Notes: generated by a model from the sequence alone, not told the origin. DNA of 24,275 bases from Candidatus Aminicenans sakinawicola JGI OTU-1 (GCA_000493965.1 AWNV01000049.1:1-24275); one strand, 5' to 3'; numbered from the stretch's first letter, positions 8,909 through 16,314 are shown. Numbers and translations are program-made.

Positions 8909-9085
8909 ATGTTCTTTCATGTCAATTCAGCCTGTTTTAATAGTATGATAATGTTCGTCAGCATAGACTTCCTCTTGAATTACAAAACAGGAATCCTTCA
9001 GGCAGAATGTGGTGTCTCATTGATGGAAAATGGTCACAAAAAGATATTTAGCAGCAGACTCTTCAGCTGGGATAGATTCAATTAA
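8909..9085 (+). CDS. Small ORF of 58 codons behind a consensus promoter
   Basis: The frame opens with ATG (MFFHVNSACFNSM...) and ends ...FSWDRFN at TAA 9083-9085, just 2 bp before the convergent stop of the AOR gene. I recognise no family. The N-terminal half is hydrophobic (MIMFVSIDFLL) and could be a short membrane helix; the C-terminal half is basic and polar. The predicted transcription start is about 16 bases upstream of the ATG. The ribosome-binding site is poor (AGAGAG directly against the ATG); ATGs at codons 13 and 15 are alternatives. The transcript might instead be an untranslated RNA or an antisense regulator of the AOR 3' end. An 8-bp inverted repeat (CCTGTTTT/AAAACAGG, 8931-8991) lies inside. 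Confidence 0.35.
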   Translation: MFFHVNSACFNSMIMFVSIDFLLNYKTGILQAECGVSLMENGHKKIFSSRLFSWDRFN

Positions 9086-9087
9086 CT

Positions 9088-11247
9088 TCATTTTTCTAGA
9101 TGGGGTTTGACAACTTCAATAAGCTCAGGTAAATCCATTCCAAGTTCTTTCAAGTGCTCGATTGTAGGGATGCCGTTCTTTGTCCAGCCTCTTCTTTTAT
9201 AAACCGCATCGAGCAATTTTTCATAAACATCCTCTCTGTACTTCCTAGTAATGGCAATTTTTTCTTCAGTGGTTTTCCCTTCAGGTTCAACACCGATAAT
9301 CTCTTTCATATGGTTGTCATATCTATCTTTTCTTGATTCATATTCCTCAATAGTTACCGGACCTGCAGCCCTGTAAGGCTGAGCATCATTTTCCCTCTTC
9401 CCGAATCCCATTCTTAAGTTAAATATCCTCTGAAAATTATAAACTCGCTCTGACTGCCTGATCAATTCGTATTTGTCTATACTTTTACCGGTCACAGCAT
9501 TGAAAATAGTCACATAATTATCGACATGTTCAGGAACCTTTGCAGGCTCATCTGTCTCTACATTATTTGCAGGCTCTACATCATTCCAAGGCAGCTTGCA
9601 TAATCCCATTAATCCGAACCATGTTCTAAACATTGGAAAATAATGTAAAGCTTCTGCTTTATTTTCAAAAGTAGGAATCTGCTTGTTGACCATATCCATG
9701 AATATCAGCCAGGCTTCATCATGCTGAGGGCCTTTGTTTGTCATTGCAAAACCGCCCTGCTGTGCTAATGATTCCTTTGATACATATTGAGAATATTCCA
9801 ATCCCTTGTTCTCCATTCCAATGTCCTGGAGAAATTTTGGATCTGCGCCATATTCTTTAATGAATTTTTCCTTCATCTTCCTGACTCCGGATCCCAAAAC
9901 AATACCAAAACCCTCTCCCCTTGCCATCTTGTGAAGTGCTTCCATCACAGAATCGGAATTTCCGAAATTAAATTTTAATCCGCCTGTTCTTTCCTCATTA
10001 AGAATGCCGTTTTCAAAACATTCCATTGCAAAAGCTGTTGATGTCCCGAACGAAATAGTATCAATTCCATATGTATCACAGTAAAAATTACATTCGATAA
10101 CATGATCAGGATCAAATATTCCAGAGTTTGAGCCAAGACCTCCAACGGTTTCATATTCAGGTCCATCCACAATGACTTTTTGTCCTTTATAAGGGCCTGT
10201 TTTTAATTCGAAACCATCTACAGATTTACAGCATGACATCGCGCAGCCAAGCCAGCATCCATCAGGAAGATCCTGATTAAATTTTGGTTCCAGTACTTTT
10301 GAATCAATTTTTTTCGCTTCGGGATGAGAGCCAAATTTAAAATTATGCGTGGGGAGGAGATCATAATCATTCATTATTTCAACAAGATGGGCAGTTCCTA
10401 CTCTCTTCATCCGGGCTTGAGAATCATCAAGTTCCCTCATTTCCCTGCTGAAATTTCTTCCTCTTTCTCTAATAGCTTCCATGTCAACAACATGATTCAT
10501 ATCACCTTTTACTCCGCTCGATTTAGCTACAAGAGCTTTGATTTTTTTATTCCTGAATACTGTCCCAATGCCACCCCTTCCGGCTTGTTTCAACCTGCAT
10601 GTTTTTCTTCTTACATCATACCAACTGAAATTCAGCATTCCTATCAATGCATACTCTGCTGCTCTCCCGGATGAAACTACAGCAACGTTTCTCTTATCAT
10701 TTTCATCGTCAGCATACATCTCAGTCAGTTGTTCCGCTAAAACATGGCTGTCCACAGCCTCTTCAGGTGCTTCTTCTATTCTCACTGTTCCTTTCGTTCC
10801 ATCAATAACAACAATAACATCTCTTTCAGCCTTCCCCTGAATTTCGAGTGCATCAAATCCTGCAAACTTCAAAAATGGCCCGAAATATCCGCCCACATTA
10901 CAATCCATAATTGAATCAGTAGTAGGAGAAATTGAAACGACAAGAGATTTCCCGCAACCTGAATATTGTGTAATACCTCCGATTGGACCTGCAGCAATGT
11001 TGATTTCATTTTCAGGGTCATCCCATTTAGTATCACCTTTTGTAGCATCCCATAACAAACGCAAGCCAAATCCTTTGCCGCCGATGAACTTCTCTTTCAT
11101 CTTCTCTGAAACAGGTTTTTCCTTTATTGTATTATCGGAAAGGTTCACATAAAGCGTTCTATTGGCATAACCTCTGTACAATTCGCTTAATTCATAAGTA
11201 TATTCTTTTAACAGCTTATGTTTGATTTTCATATTCTTGACAGACAT
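9088..11247 (-). CDS. Aldehyde:ferredoxin oxidoreductase family, tungsten/molybdenum pterin enzyme
   Basis: AOR-family enzymes oxidise aldehydes to acids (or the reverse) with ferredoxin at a bis-pterin W or Mo centre and one [4Fe-4S] cluster. The N-terminal pterin-binding domain has FIGGKGFGLRLLWD, AGPIGGITQYSGCGK, GGYFGPFLKFAGFD and GRGGIGTVFRNKKIKAL. Cluster ligands are visible as Cys331, Cys335, Cys339 (CWLGCAMSC) and Cys550 (MGLCKLPW). DGPEYETVGGLGSN and DTYGIDTISFGT are also typical. At 719 aa it exceeds the roughly 605-aa Pyrococcus AOR, with about 20 extra N-terminal residues and a longer charged C-terminus (after about residue 655). No signal peptide is seen, so it should be cytoplasmic. 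The start has an excellent AAAGGAG (11255-11261). It is transcribed alone, away from the NTPase gene. Confidence 0.95.
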   Translation of the reverse strand: MSVKNMKIKHKLLKEYTYELSELYRGYANRTLYVNLSDNTIKEKPVSEKMKEKFIGGKGFGLRLLWDATKGDTKWDDPENEINIAAGPIGGITQYSGCGKSLVVSISPTTDSIMDCNVGGYFGPFLKFAGFDALEIQGKAERDVIVVIDGTKGTVRIEEAPEEAVDSHVLAEQLTEMYADDENDKRNVAVVSSGRAAEYALIGMLNFSWYDVRRKTCRLKQAGRGGIGTVFRNKKIKALVAKSSGVKGDMNHVVDMEAIRERGRNFSREMRELDDSQARMKRVGTAHLVEIMNDYDLLPTHNFKFGSHPEAKKIDSKVLEPKFNQDLPDGCWLGCAMSCCKSVDGFELKTGPYKGQKVIVDGPEYETVGGLGSNSGIFDPDHVIECNFYCDTYGIDTISFGTSTAFAMECFENGILNEERTGGLKFNFGNSDSVMEALHKMARGEGFGIVLGSGVRKMKEKFIKEYGADPKFLQDIGMENKGLEYSQYVSKESLAQQGGFAMTNKGPQHDEAWLIFMDMVNKQIPTFENKAEALHYFPMFRTWFGLMGLCKLPWNDVEPANNVETDEPAKVPEHVDNYVTIFNAVTGKSIDKYELIRQSERVYNFQRIFNLRMGFGKRENDAQPYRAAGPVTIEEYESRKDRYDNHMKEIIGVEPEGKTTEEKIAITRKYREDVYEKLLDAVYKRRGWTKNGIPTIEHLKELGMDLPELIEVVKPHLEK

Positions 11248-11331
11248 AAATGATCTCCTTTAATTTTGAATTATTACTTCCGATGCCCATTCCTTCTTTA
11301 CAAGCATAGACTTAAAAAATATTAAATAAAA

Positions 11332-11360
11332 TTTATAACATAGGAAAAATTCGTTGTCAA
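11332..11360 (-). promoter_or_regulatory. Predicted sigma-70 promoter of the AOR gene
   Basis: On the minus strand TTGACA (11360-11355) and TATAAA (11337-11332) are separated by exactly 17 bp, about 85 bp before the ATG. Confidence 0.6.
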
Positions 11361-11373
11361 AATATTCTTCCTA
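11341..11373. promoter_or_regulatory. Inverted repeat centred on the AOR -35 box, possible operator
   Basis: TAGGAAAAAT (11341-11350) and ATTCTTCCTA (11364-11373) are 10-bp arms with one mismatch and a 13-bp spacer. The spacer contains the -35 hexamer, so a dimeric regulator bound here would cover the promoter. Confidence 0.4.
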
Positions 11374-11395
11374 AAAGCCGCCCTAACCTACCCCG

Positions 11396-11431
11396 ACTCA
11401 GCACAACTCAGGTTGACTCAGTTGGCTCACT
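11396..11431. repeat. Four helically phased CTCA repeats between AOR and NTPase genes
   Basis: CTCA begins at 11397, 11407, 11417 and 11426; the first three are ACTCAG. Spacing of 10, 10 and 9 bp puts them on one face of the helix, inside a locally GC-rich stretch upstream of both divergent genes. This resembles a multi-site regulator target, but no regulator is identified. Confidence 0.35.
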
Positions 11432-11477
11432 ATGCTAAAAATTCATTTTCAAACCAGCAGTGCCAGATAGGTTTTAA

Positions 11478-12026
11478 ATGATACATTCTAATTCATACAA
11501 TATTAATAATAAAAACATCTATATTCTTACAGGAAAAATCCATTCAGGAAAAACCTCTTTCCTTCAGAAAATGTGCGACACATTAAAAACTAAAGGATCT
11601 AAGATAAACGGACTATTAAGCCCTGCTTTTTATGAATTCAAAGATCATAAAGGATATAACGGATTTAATATTAAATCAGAAGAATTATTTGCACTGGCAA
11701 GGTTGGATAGAAAACCGGATTGGGAAAAGGCGGGTCAATATTATTTTATCCCGGAAGGGTTGAAAAAAGCAGAAGAATCTATACTTGATTTCCAGAACTG
11801 CGATCTAACCATAATAGATGAAATTGGTCCGTTAGAAATGAAAGAGAAAGGACTATGGAAAGCTGCTTGCTTCCTTTTTAATCAGCCTCAAAATATTCTT
11901 ATTGTTCTAAGGGAAAGCATTCTTGATCAATTTCTTTCTAAAACCAAAGAAAAAGCGAATATTTTCTGGCTTAAAGACAATAATCTAACACAAAAAATGA
12001 CAACAGCACTTGCCGGAAAGAAATAG
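11478..12026 (+). CDS. THEP1-like P-loop nucleoside-triphosphatase
   Basis: A 182-aa P-loop protein with Walker A GKIHSGKT (residues 19-26) and Walker B with the diagnostic DEIGPLEM (Asp114-Glu115), the pattern of the THEP1/COG1618-like NTPases. Between them lies KINGLLSPAFYE, also typical of that group (motif G-hhh-SP). The family hydrolyses NTPs in vitro; its biological role is unsettled. The ATG follows a moderate GATAGGT. It stands 172 bp before the TonB receptor on the same strand, and opposite an AOR gene, so a role in metal or cofactor handling is a guess from context only. A MobB-type role was considered but the DEIG motif favours THEP1. Confidence 0.8.
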   Translation: MIHSNSYNINNKNIYILTGKIHSGKTSFLQKMCDTLKTKGSKINGLLSPAFYEFKDHKGYNGFNIKSEELFALARLDRKPDWEKAGQYYFIPEGLKKAEESILDFQNCDLTIIDEIGPLEMKEKGLWKAACFLFNQPQNILIVLRESILDQFLSKTKEKANIFWLKDNNLTQKMTTALAGKK

Positions 12027-12059
12027 AATATTTGTCAGAACCCCAGTAAATTATCCCTA

Positions 12060-12088
12060 TTTACAATATCTATCTTTCATGCTAGAGT
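12060..12088 (+). promoter_or_regulatory. Candidate promoter for the TonB-dependent receptor
   Basis: TTTACA (12060-12065) and TAGAGT (12083-12088) with a 17-bp spacer. Transcription from near 12095 would produce a leader of about 100 bases that begins just before the two hairpins described next. Confidence 0.35.
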
Positions 12089-12103
12089 AGTTTACTTCTC
12101 CGA

Positions 12104-12173
12104 GTCAAAGGGCCTAAAGTTCTTCGGCCATGGCCTTTGACCGATAGGGTAAAACGGGAAACAGTTTTGCCTT
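12104..12173 (+). promoter_or_regulatory. Structured 5' leader with two hairpins upstream of the TonB receptor
   Basis: The first hairpin pairs GTCAAAGG (12104-12111) with CCTTTGAC (12134-12141) and has an inner GCC/GGC pair and a palindromic GGCCATGGCC. The second pairs AGGGTAAAAC (12146-12155) with GTTTTGCCTT (12164-12173), 10 bp counting two G-U pairs, with loop GGGAAACA. AAAAGGAG and the start codon follow. The layout suits a riboswitch or protein-binding leader. I compared it from memory with cobalamin, c-di-GMP-I and Moco classes; only fragments resemble them (CAAAG..GGCCTAAAG recalls c-di-GMP-I), so it stays unclassified. Confidence 0.4.
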
Positions 12174-12198
12174 CCATATTTGAAAAGGAGATACTATA

Positions 12199-14152
12199 AT
12201 GCATAATTCATCAAATCACCGTCTTAAAAAAAAACCTTATCAATTTTGTAATTTGGGCATTAATTTTATTACCTTGTTTAATTCTTTCCCAAGAAAAACA
12301 ACAAGAAGATGAAAAGAAGACAAAATCAAAAAAGACACTAAAGATTACGGAAGAAATTCTTGTCGTAGCCGAAGCTCCTATAGACCTCCCTATTTCAACG
12401 GTAACAAGGTTGGGTCATACAAAGATTGAACATATAAAACCACTCGATCTTTCAGAGGCTATTAGATATGCTCCAGGAGTGATGGTGACCTTTGGAGAAA
12501 AATCCACATACACGTTAAAGCTCAGGGGCATGGATTCAAAACGGATTGCACTGTTAATCGATGGGATTCCTGTTTATGAGCCTTACTACAGTTCGTTTGA
12601 TCTAAAAACAATATCTACCTATGGGATCGATTCCCTTCAACTCACCAAAGGGCCATCATCTGTTCTCTACGGGCCTAATACTCTGGGTGGAATCGTTAAT
12701 GTTATAACACGCAGACCTTCTGTCAAACCAACCTTATCGTTTCACACATCATATGGAGAAAAAAATACACGCAGCCTGGGTTTAAATTCAGCATTTCAAC
12801 TGAAGCGATTTGCCTTTGCAGGAAATATGCTTTATCAGGATTCAGATGGATTTTATTTCCCAGATCAAGATGAAGGGAATAGAATCGAAAGGTCAAACAC
12901 AGAGTATGAAAGATTAAACCTCAATACAAAAATTTACTATGACCCATCAAGCAACACTGAAATTCTCTTTAACGGAGGAATATACAAATCCAATTATGCT
13001 ATGCCGCCACAACTTGATGCTTATAAACCACGGTACTGGCGTTTTAAAAACTGGGATCGTTATACACTGAATGCAGGTGGTTATACTTCCCTGGGGGAAA
13101 AATCCACACTCCGCTTTCGAGGTTATTTTGTCCAGTATGACAATACCCTCGACCAATTCGAAGATCCAAAAATGACTAAACGCAGCTTCGAAAGCACTTT
13201 TGACAACTCTGTATTAGGCCTTTTCTCTCTTGCAGACCTTGCTACGAGTTCTTCAAACTCATTAAAATTCAGCATCAACTATAAGAAAGATGTAGCACGA
13301 ACTCAGGACGATGTAGGAGAATCCTGGGATAAATACAAACAGGCTACATTTTCAGCCGGTATCGAAGATCATATATCTTTTTTCAAGAAATGGAAACTTG
13401 TAGTGGGATTAAGTTATGATTATCTAGACAAGTTTATTGGAAAAAATGCATCCAAAGTAAATCCTCTCATTGGTCTTAAATACTCCCCTCTGGAATATAT
13501 AGCCCTCCATCTCTCCTTTTCCAAGAAATCAAAATTTCCCTCCATGCGTTCCATGTACTCAAGTTCATCAGGAAACCCAGACCTTCTGAGTGAATCAGGA
13601 AGTAACTGCGAATTAGGGTTTACATACAATAAAATATTCTTCCTTACAGGCTCTATCTTTATGACCAGCTTCAAAGATATGATAGACAGCCTCCGTCTTC
13701 CGGAGTATGACTTCCGCCGCATATATTTTAATATCGCAGAAGCTTATATCAATGGATTTGAACTTCAATTTCAAAAAGCTTTTCCATGGCTTTCAACAAC
13801 TATAAACTACACTTTCCTTGACCACAAGAACAAAAGTGACGACCGGCCACTAGATGCTCTCCCAAGGCACAGCTTAAATTTTGATTGTACTATCTACCCT
13901 TCCCAACGATTCAGGATTGTAATTATGGGCCTGGCAGCATCTTCATCATCCTGGCTCGATTACCAATCAAATGAACTGCTGGATATTCATTCTTATTTTA
14001 ACCTGGATACAATTATTTCCTTCCAGTTTAAACGAACTGAATTGTTTGTCAAAATCACAAATATCTTTGACCATTATATTTACTCGGAACCCGGATTTCC
14101 ATGGAGAGGGCGCTATATCGAGCTAGGGATAAAAACCAATATACTTAAATAG
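12199..14152 (+). CDS. TonB-dependent outer-membrane receptor, frameshifted at an A9 tract
   Basis: A 22-stranded-barrel receptor that imports a scarce ligand with TonB energy. ATG 12199 has a strong AAAAGGAG 8 bases upstream but is followed by A9 (12226-12234) and stops after 37 codons. The body of the protein is in the next frame; with A8 the two join into a 650-aa protein with a signal peptide (NLINFVIWALILLPCLILS), a charged linker, a TonB-box-like ITEEILVVAEAP, and a plug domain (LDLSEAIRYAPGV, LRGMDSKRIALLIDGIPV, LTKGPSSVLYGPNTLGGIVNVIT). Barrel strands continue to RGRYIELGIKTN. In the body frame there is no ATG, GTG or TTG before 12410 (TTG), and starting there would drop signal peptide and TonB box. 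Ligand unknown; the plug recalls small-ligand (metal-chelate, cobalamin) receptors. Phase-variable OFF state, transcriptional slippage or a base-call error are all possible. Confidence 0.85.
12226..12234 (+). repeat. A9 homopolymer at the receptor frameshift
   Basis: Nine adenines in codons 10-12 of the receptor, in the positively charged part of the signal peptide. Eight would restore the frame. Tracts of this length are slippage-prone for both DNA and RNA polymerase. Confidence 0.85.
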
Positions 14153-14181
14153 TAACTTACATACATTTCTTATTCATAAAA

Positions 14182-14209
14182 TTGACAGCCTCAAGACTGC
14201 AATGATAAA
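14182..14209 (+). promoter_or_regulatory. Candidate promoter for the NifU-like gene
   Basis: TTGACA (14182-14187) is perfect; GATAAA (14204-14209) follows after 16 bp. The leader would be about 105 bases. Evidence is limited to these hexamers. Confidence 0.35.
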
Positions 14210-14321
14210 CTTTGGAGATGACTTCTTTCTGGAAGTATTACCATAATTTGTTTGAAACAACAGTAATATAAAACAGGAATAATCGTAATTAATAGTATCT
14301 CAAAAAATATGGAGGTAAAAC

Positions 14322-14540
14322 ATGCGAGAAAAAGTGGAATACGTTCTAGACCAGATCAGGCCTTCTCTCCAAGCTGACGGAGGCGATGTTGAACTCGTAG
14401 ATGTTACTGATGGAATCGTAAAAGTAAAACTGAAAGGAACCTGCAGCGGCTGCCCATTCTCAACACTAACTGTAAAACAAGTAATAGAACATGCCCTTAA
14501 AGAGAAATTACCAGAAATAAGAGAAGTAATTTCTGTCTAA
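14322..14540 (+). CDS. NifU-like Fe-S scaffold protein (NifU C-terminal domain)
   Basis: A 72-aa single-domain protein of the NifU C-terminal (Nfu) family that assembles or carries an Fe-S cluster for transfer to apoproteins. The core signature DQIRPSLQADGGDVELVDV and the cluster-binding CSGCPFS (Cys-X-X-Cys) are complete. A clean GGAGGT precedes the ATG by 5 bases. It stands alone after the TonB receptor and before the formate dehydrogenase genes, which carry many clusters; whether it serves them specifically is not shown. Confidence 0.93.
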   Translation: MREKVEYVLDQIRPSLQADGGDVELVDVTDGIVKVKLKGTCSGCPFSTLTVKQVIEHALKEKLPEIREVISV

Positions 14541-14831
14541 ATGCAAAGAGTAAATATCGATAAATTTATCTTGTGAATCAGCAATCCGAAAGTTTATGAT
14601 AATATTCTTTAATGTTCAAAGCTGACTCCCACAGAAAATCTATATCGCATTGAAATACCCAGAGGGAAAAATTTGGGACAAAATCTACCCTGGTGATCCA
14701 GACTCTGGCTCTTCGGATTTAGGGATTTTAGAGGCTCGTGCCTTTTAAACTTATTCCATTAATTTAATCAGAAGCATCTGCTCTCCCCGCAGAATTTCTG
14801 GGTGTCGGGATTGTCAGATCGACACAAGGGC
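14541..14831. other. Intergenic region with gene remnant and a 12-bp palindrome
   Basis: Between the NifU-like gene and the propeller gene end. It holds the perfect palindrome GATAAATTTATC (14559-14570) and the flavin-reductase remnant at 14621-14685. After the remnant no coding frame, tRNA or terminator is apparent. Confidence 0.5.
14621..14685 (+). pseudogene. Remnant copy of the 5' part of the flavin/NAD subunit gene
   Basis: These 65 bases match 16473-16537 at 55 positions by my hand alignment. In frame they read LTPTENLYRIEIP then RGKNLGQN, against LTPTENLYRIEIP then GGKDLGQK at residues 28-49 of the intact gene at 16393. The frame ends at TGA shortly after, and there is no start codon or ribosome-binding site. 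It is a decayed partial duplicate in direct orientation, lying on the other side of the propeller gene. Confidence 0.8.
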
Positions 14832-15912
14832 TCAATACTGAATACACTTGAAAATCAATTCTCCTTCGCTGTCTTCATATATATAAACAAGGCGATCCTT
14901 ATCAATCACTGCAAAAGCCTTAGCCCCGGGATCGCATTCGACATGACGGATCACTTCATGTGTGTCCGTATCGATAACGTCTATGCGCATGGGAGGTGGC
15001 AGAAGGCGGCCCAAGTCCTTTACGTCTTTTCCTTTGATACGTTCAGAAAAGCTGTCTTTATGGGTAAGGAGATACAGATGACCGTCGGGTCCGATCTCCT
15101 CATCTCTGGTTATCAAGTCCATGGTTGCAGCCATGGAAATCACTCCCTCCTTGGATTCTCTCTGTTGAAGAAGCTTTGGGACTATGGGTTTAAAAGGCAA
15201 AGGTCGGTTAAATTCGGCAACCTTGTTTCCTTCCAGATCAAAGACATGAATCAGGTTCATGGCAAAAAATGGAAGAAAAAACTTTTGATCATTCGAGAAA
15301 GTCAGGCATACGCGGTGCTTTATGGCCCGGATAAAGGGATGCGTCTCGGGAAAATCTTCGATGGATATGTCGCTGACAACATTTCCTTCACCATCCAACA
15401 CGATGACCAGAGGCTGAGACTTTTCATTGGAGTGGATATTCAGTCCGCCGTAGCCGCTTGCGCCAAAGGACGAGACAGCATATATCCTCTCATCAATAAA
15501 CATTATATCAGCCACTCTGACCTCTTTTGTCTTGATAGATCTAATGAATTCTCCTGATTTGTCAAATATCTGAATTCTGTTGCTTCCAAAATCCGCAACC
15601 GCCAGTCCACCCTCATCCAGAATATCTATTCCTGTGGGATTGGAAAATTCGCCTGGGCCCTGTCCTTTGTTGCCTATAGTGCTCTGAAGCTTCCCCTGAA
15701 GGTCAAACACGAGGATACGATGGCTTCCTGCATCAGCCACATAGATCAGGGATCGTTGATGATCCACCTCTATGTCAGAAGGACGGAAAAAATAATCATC
15801 CTCTCCGAACGAAGAAAAGGACCAGATGATCTTTACAGGACCCCCCCCAAAGAAAAAACGCTGATAAGTAAATGCATATAAAAGATAAAATTAGCAAACT
15901 TGGTTTACGCAT
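14832..15912 (-). CDS. Six-bladed beta-propeller (NHL-type) exported protein, frameshifted at a G8 tract
   Basis: NHL-type repeats are clear: LIYVADAGSHRILVFDLQGK, GPGEFSNPTGIDILDEGGL, AVADFGSNRIQIFDKSGEF. The intact frame begins at GTG 15767 (311 aa), which would start inside the first blade. Upstream, ATG 15912 with AAAGGAG nine bases before it encodes a hydrophobic leader (PSLLILSFICIYLSAFFLW) and then hits a G8 tract (15841-15848). With G7 the leader joins in frame to KIIWSFSSFGEDDYFFRPSDIEVD and the rest, giving 359 aa. As assembled, the leader frame runs through a lipobox-like GGSC and stops after 38 codons. The protein would be exported or surface-anchored; role unknown. It is transcribed opposite to its neighbours and lies between two copies of a direct repeat, as if inserted. 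Confidence 0.8.
15841..15848 (-). repeat. G8 homopolymer at the propeller frameshift
   Basis: Eight C on the plus strand (G8 in the gene) just after the hydrophobic leader, codons 22-24. Removing one G restores the reading frame. A run of eight G/C is improbable by chance in AT-rich DNA. Confidence 0.85.
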
Positions 15913-16012
15913 GAGCTTAGACTCCTTTAAATATAGGAATCTCCTTTTTTTTGAACTTACGATTTTCTATCAATTTCATCAAATTTTCACCCTCTGAGCT
16001 GCTTCATTCACG

Positions 16013-16042
16013 ATAATACCGAGAAAATACACATCCAGTCAA
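16013..16042 (-). promoter_or_regulatory. Predicted sigma-70 promoter of the propeller gene
   Basis: On the minus strand TTGACT (16042-16037) and TATTAT (16018-16013), 18-bp spacer, about 100 bp before ATG 15912. Together with the strong ribosome-binding site at that ATG it supports the upstream start and expression of the gene. Confidence 0.5.
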
Positions 16043-16164
16043 TAATAAATCCTCAAGAAAGAGAAAATTTCACAGAATTTGCCTGTAAAATAGTGCATAA
16101 AGAGTAGAGTTCACCTTTAATCGCTTATCTAGGACTTTGGACTTTCATACATATTCTGATCTTT

Positions 16165-16217
16165 CCTCAGCTGCCATATTCAGCTGAGGCTGCTCAGGGG
16201 GCGGAGGACTTTCTGCC
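16165..16217 (+). promoter_or_regulatory. Two consecutive hairpins upstream of the formate dehydrogenase genes
   Basis: CCTCAGCTG (16165-16173) and CAGCTGAGG (16181-16189) form a perfect 9-bp stem with a 7-base loop. GGCGGA (16200-16205) pairs with TCTGCC (16212-16217), 6 bp with one G-U. They lie 175-230 bp before the first gene. They may terminate a read-through transcript, bind a regulator, or belong to a leader RNA. The GC-rich second hairpin vaguely recalls the Moco RNA family, but a match is not established. Confidence 0.35.
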
Positions 16218-16285
16218 TTCATAAACTGCCATGAATCAATTTTAAATCCATTAGCCAGTTTAAAAAATATAATTGAAAAATTCTT

Positions 16286-16314
16286 TTGATTGCTCTTTCT
16301 AAAAAATGTAAAAT
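16286..16314 (+). promoter_or_regulatory. Candidate promoter of the formate dehydrogenase operon
   Basis: TTGATT (16286-16291) and TAAAAT (16309-16314), 17-bp spacer, in an AT-rich stretch about 78 bp before the ATG. If this is the only promoter, the hairpins at 16165-16217 are upstream of the transcript and could be operator DNA instead of leader RNA. Confidence 0.35.

Noticed and set aside
12100..12175. Cobalamin or c-di-GMP-I riboswitch before the TonB receptor
   Set aside because: Only short fragments resemble these classes; the 5' half of c-di-GMP-I and the B12 box of cobalamin RNAs are not seen, so no class is assigned.
12410..14152. TonB receptor starting at the TTG at 12410
   Set aside because: This start omits the signal peptide and TonB box that are encoded directly upstream in the same frame; it is only the first permissible codon after the frameshift.
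14686..14831. tRNA or terminator after the flavin-subunit remnant
   Set aside because: Short complementary words (CCAGA/TCTGG) leave no loop, and no cloverleaf or U-tract could be drawn.
14802..15557. 251-aa plus-strand ORF opposite the propeller gene
   Set aside because: It is antisense to a gene with clear NHL repeats, has no family features or ribosome-binding site, and is a shadow frame.
14832..15767. Propeller starting at GTG 15767 as a cytoplasmic protein
   Set aside because: The conserved-looking coding frame continues upstream (FGEDDYFFRPSDIEV) and no ribosome-binding site precedes the GTG; ATG 15912 has strong signals and an export leader.
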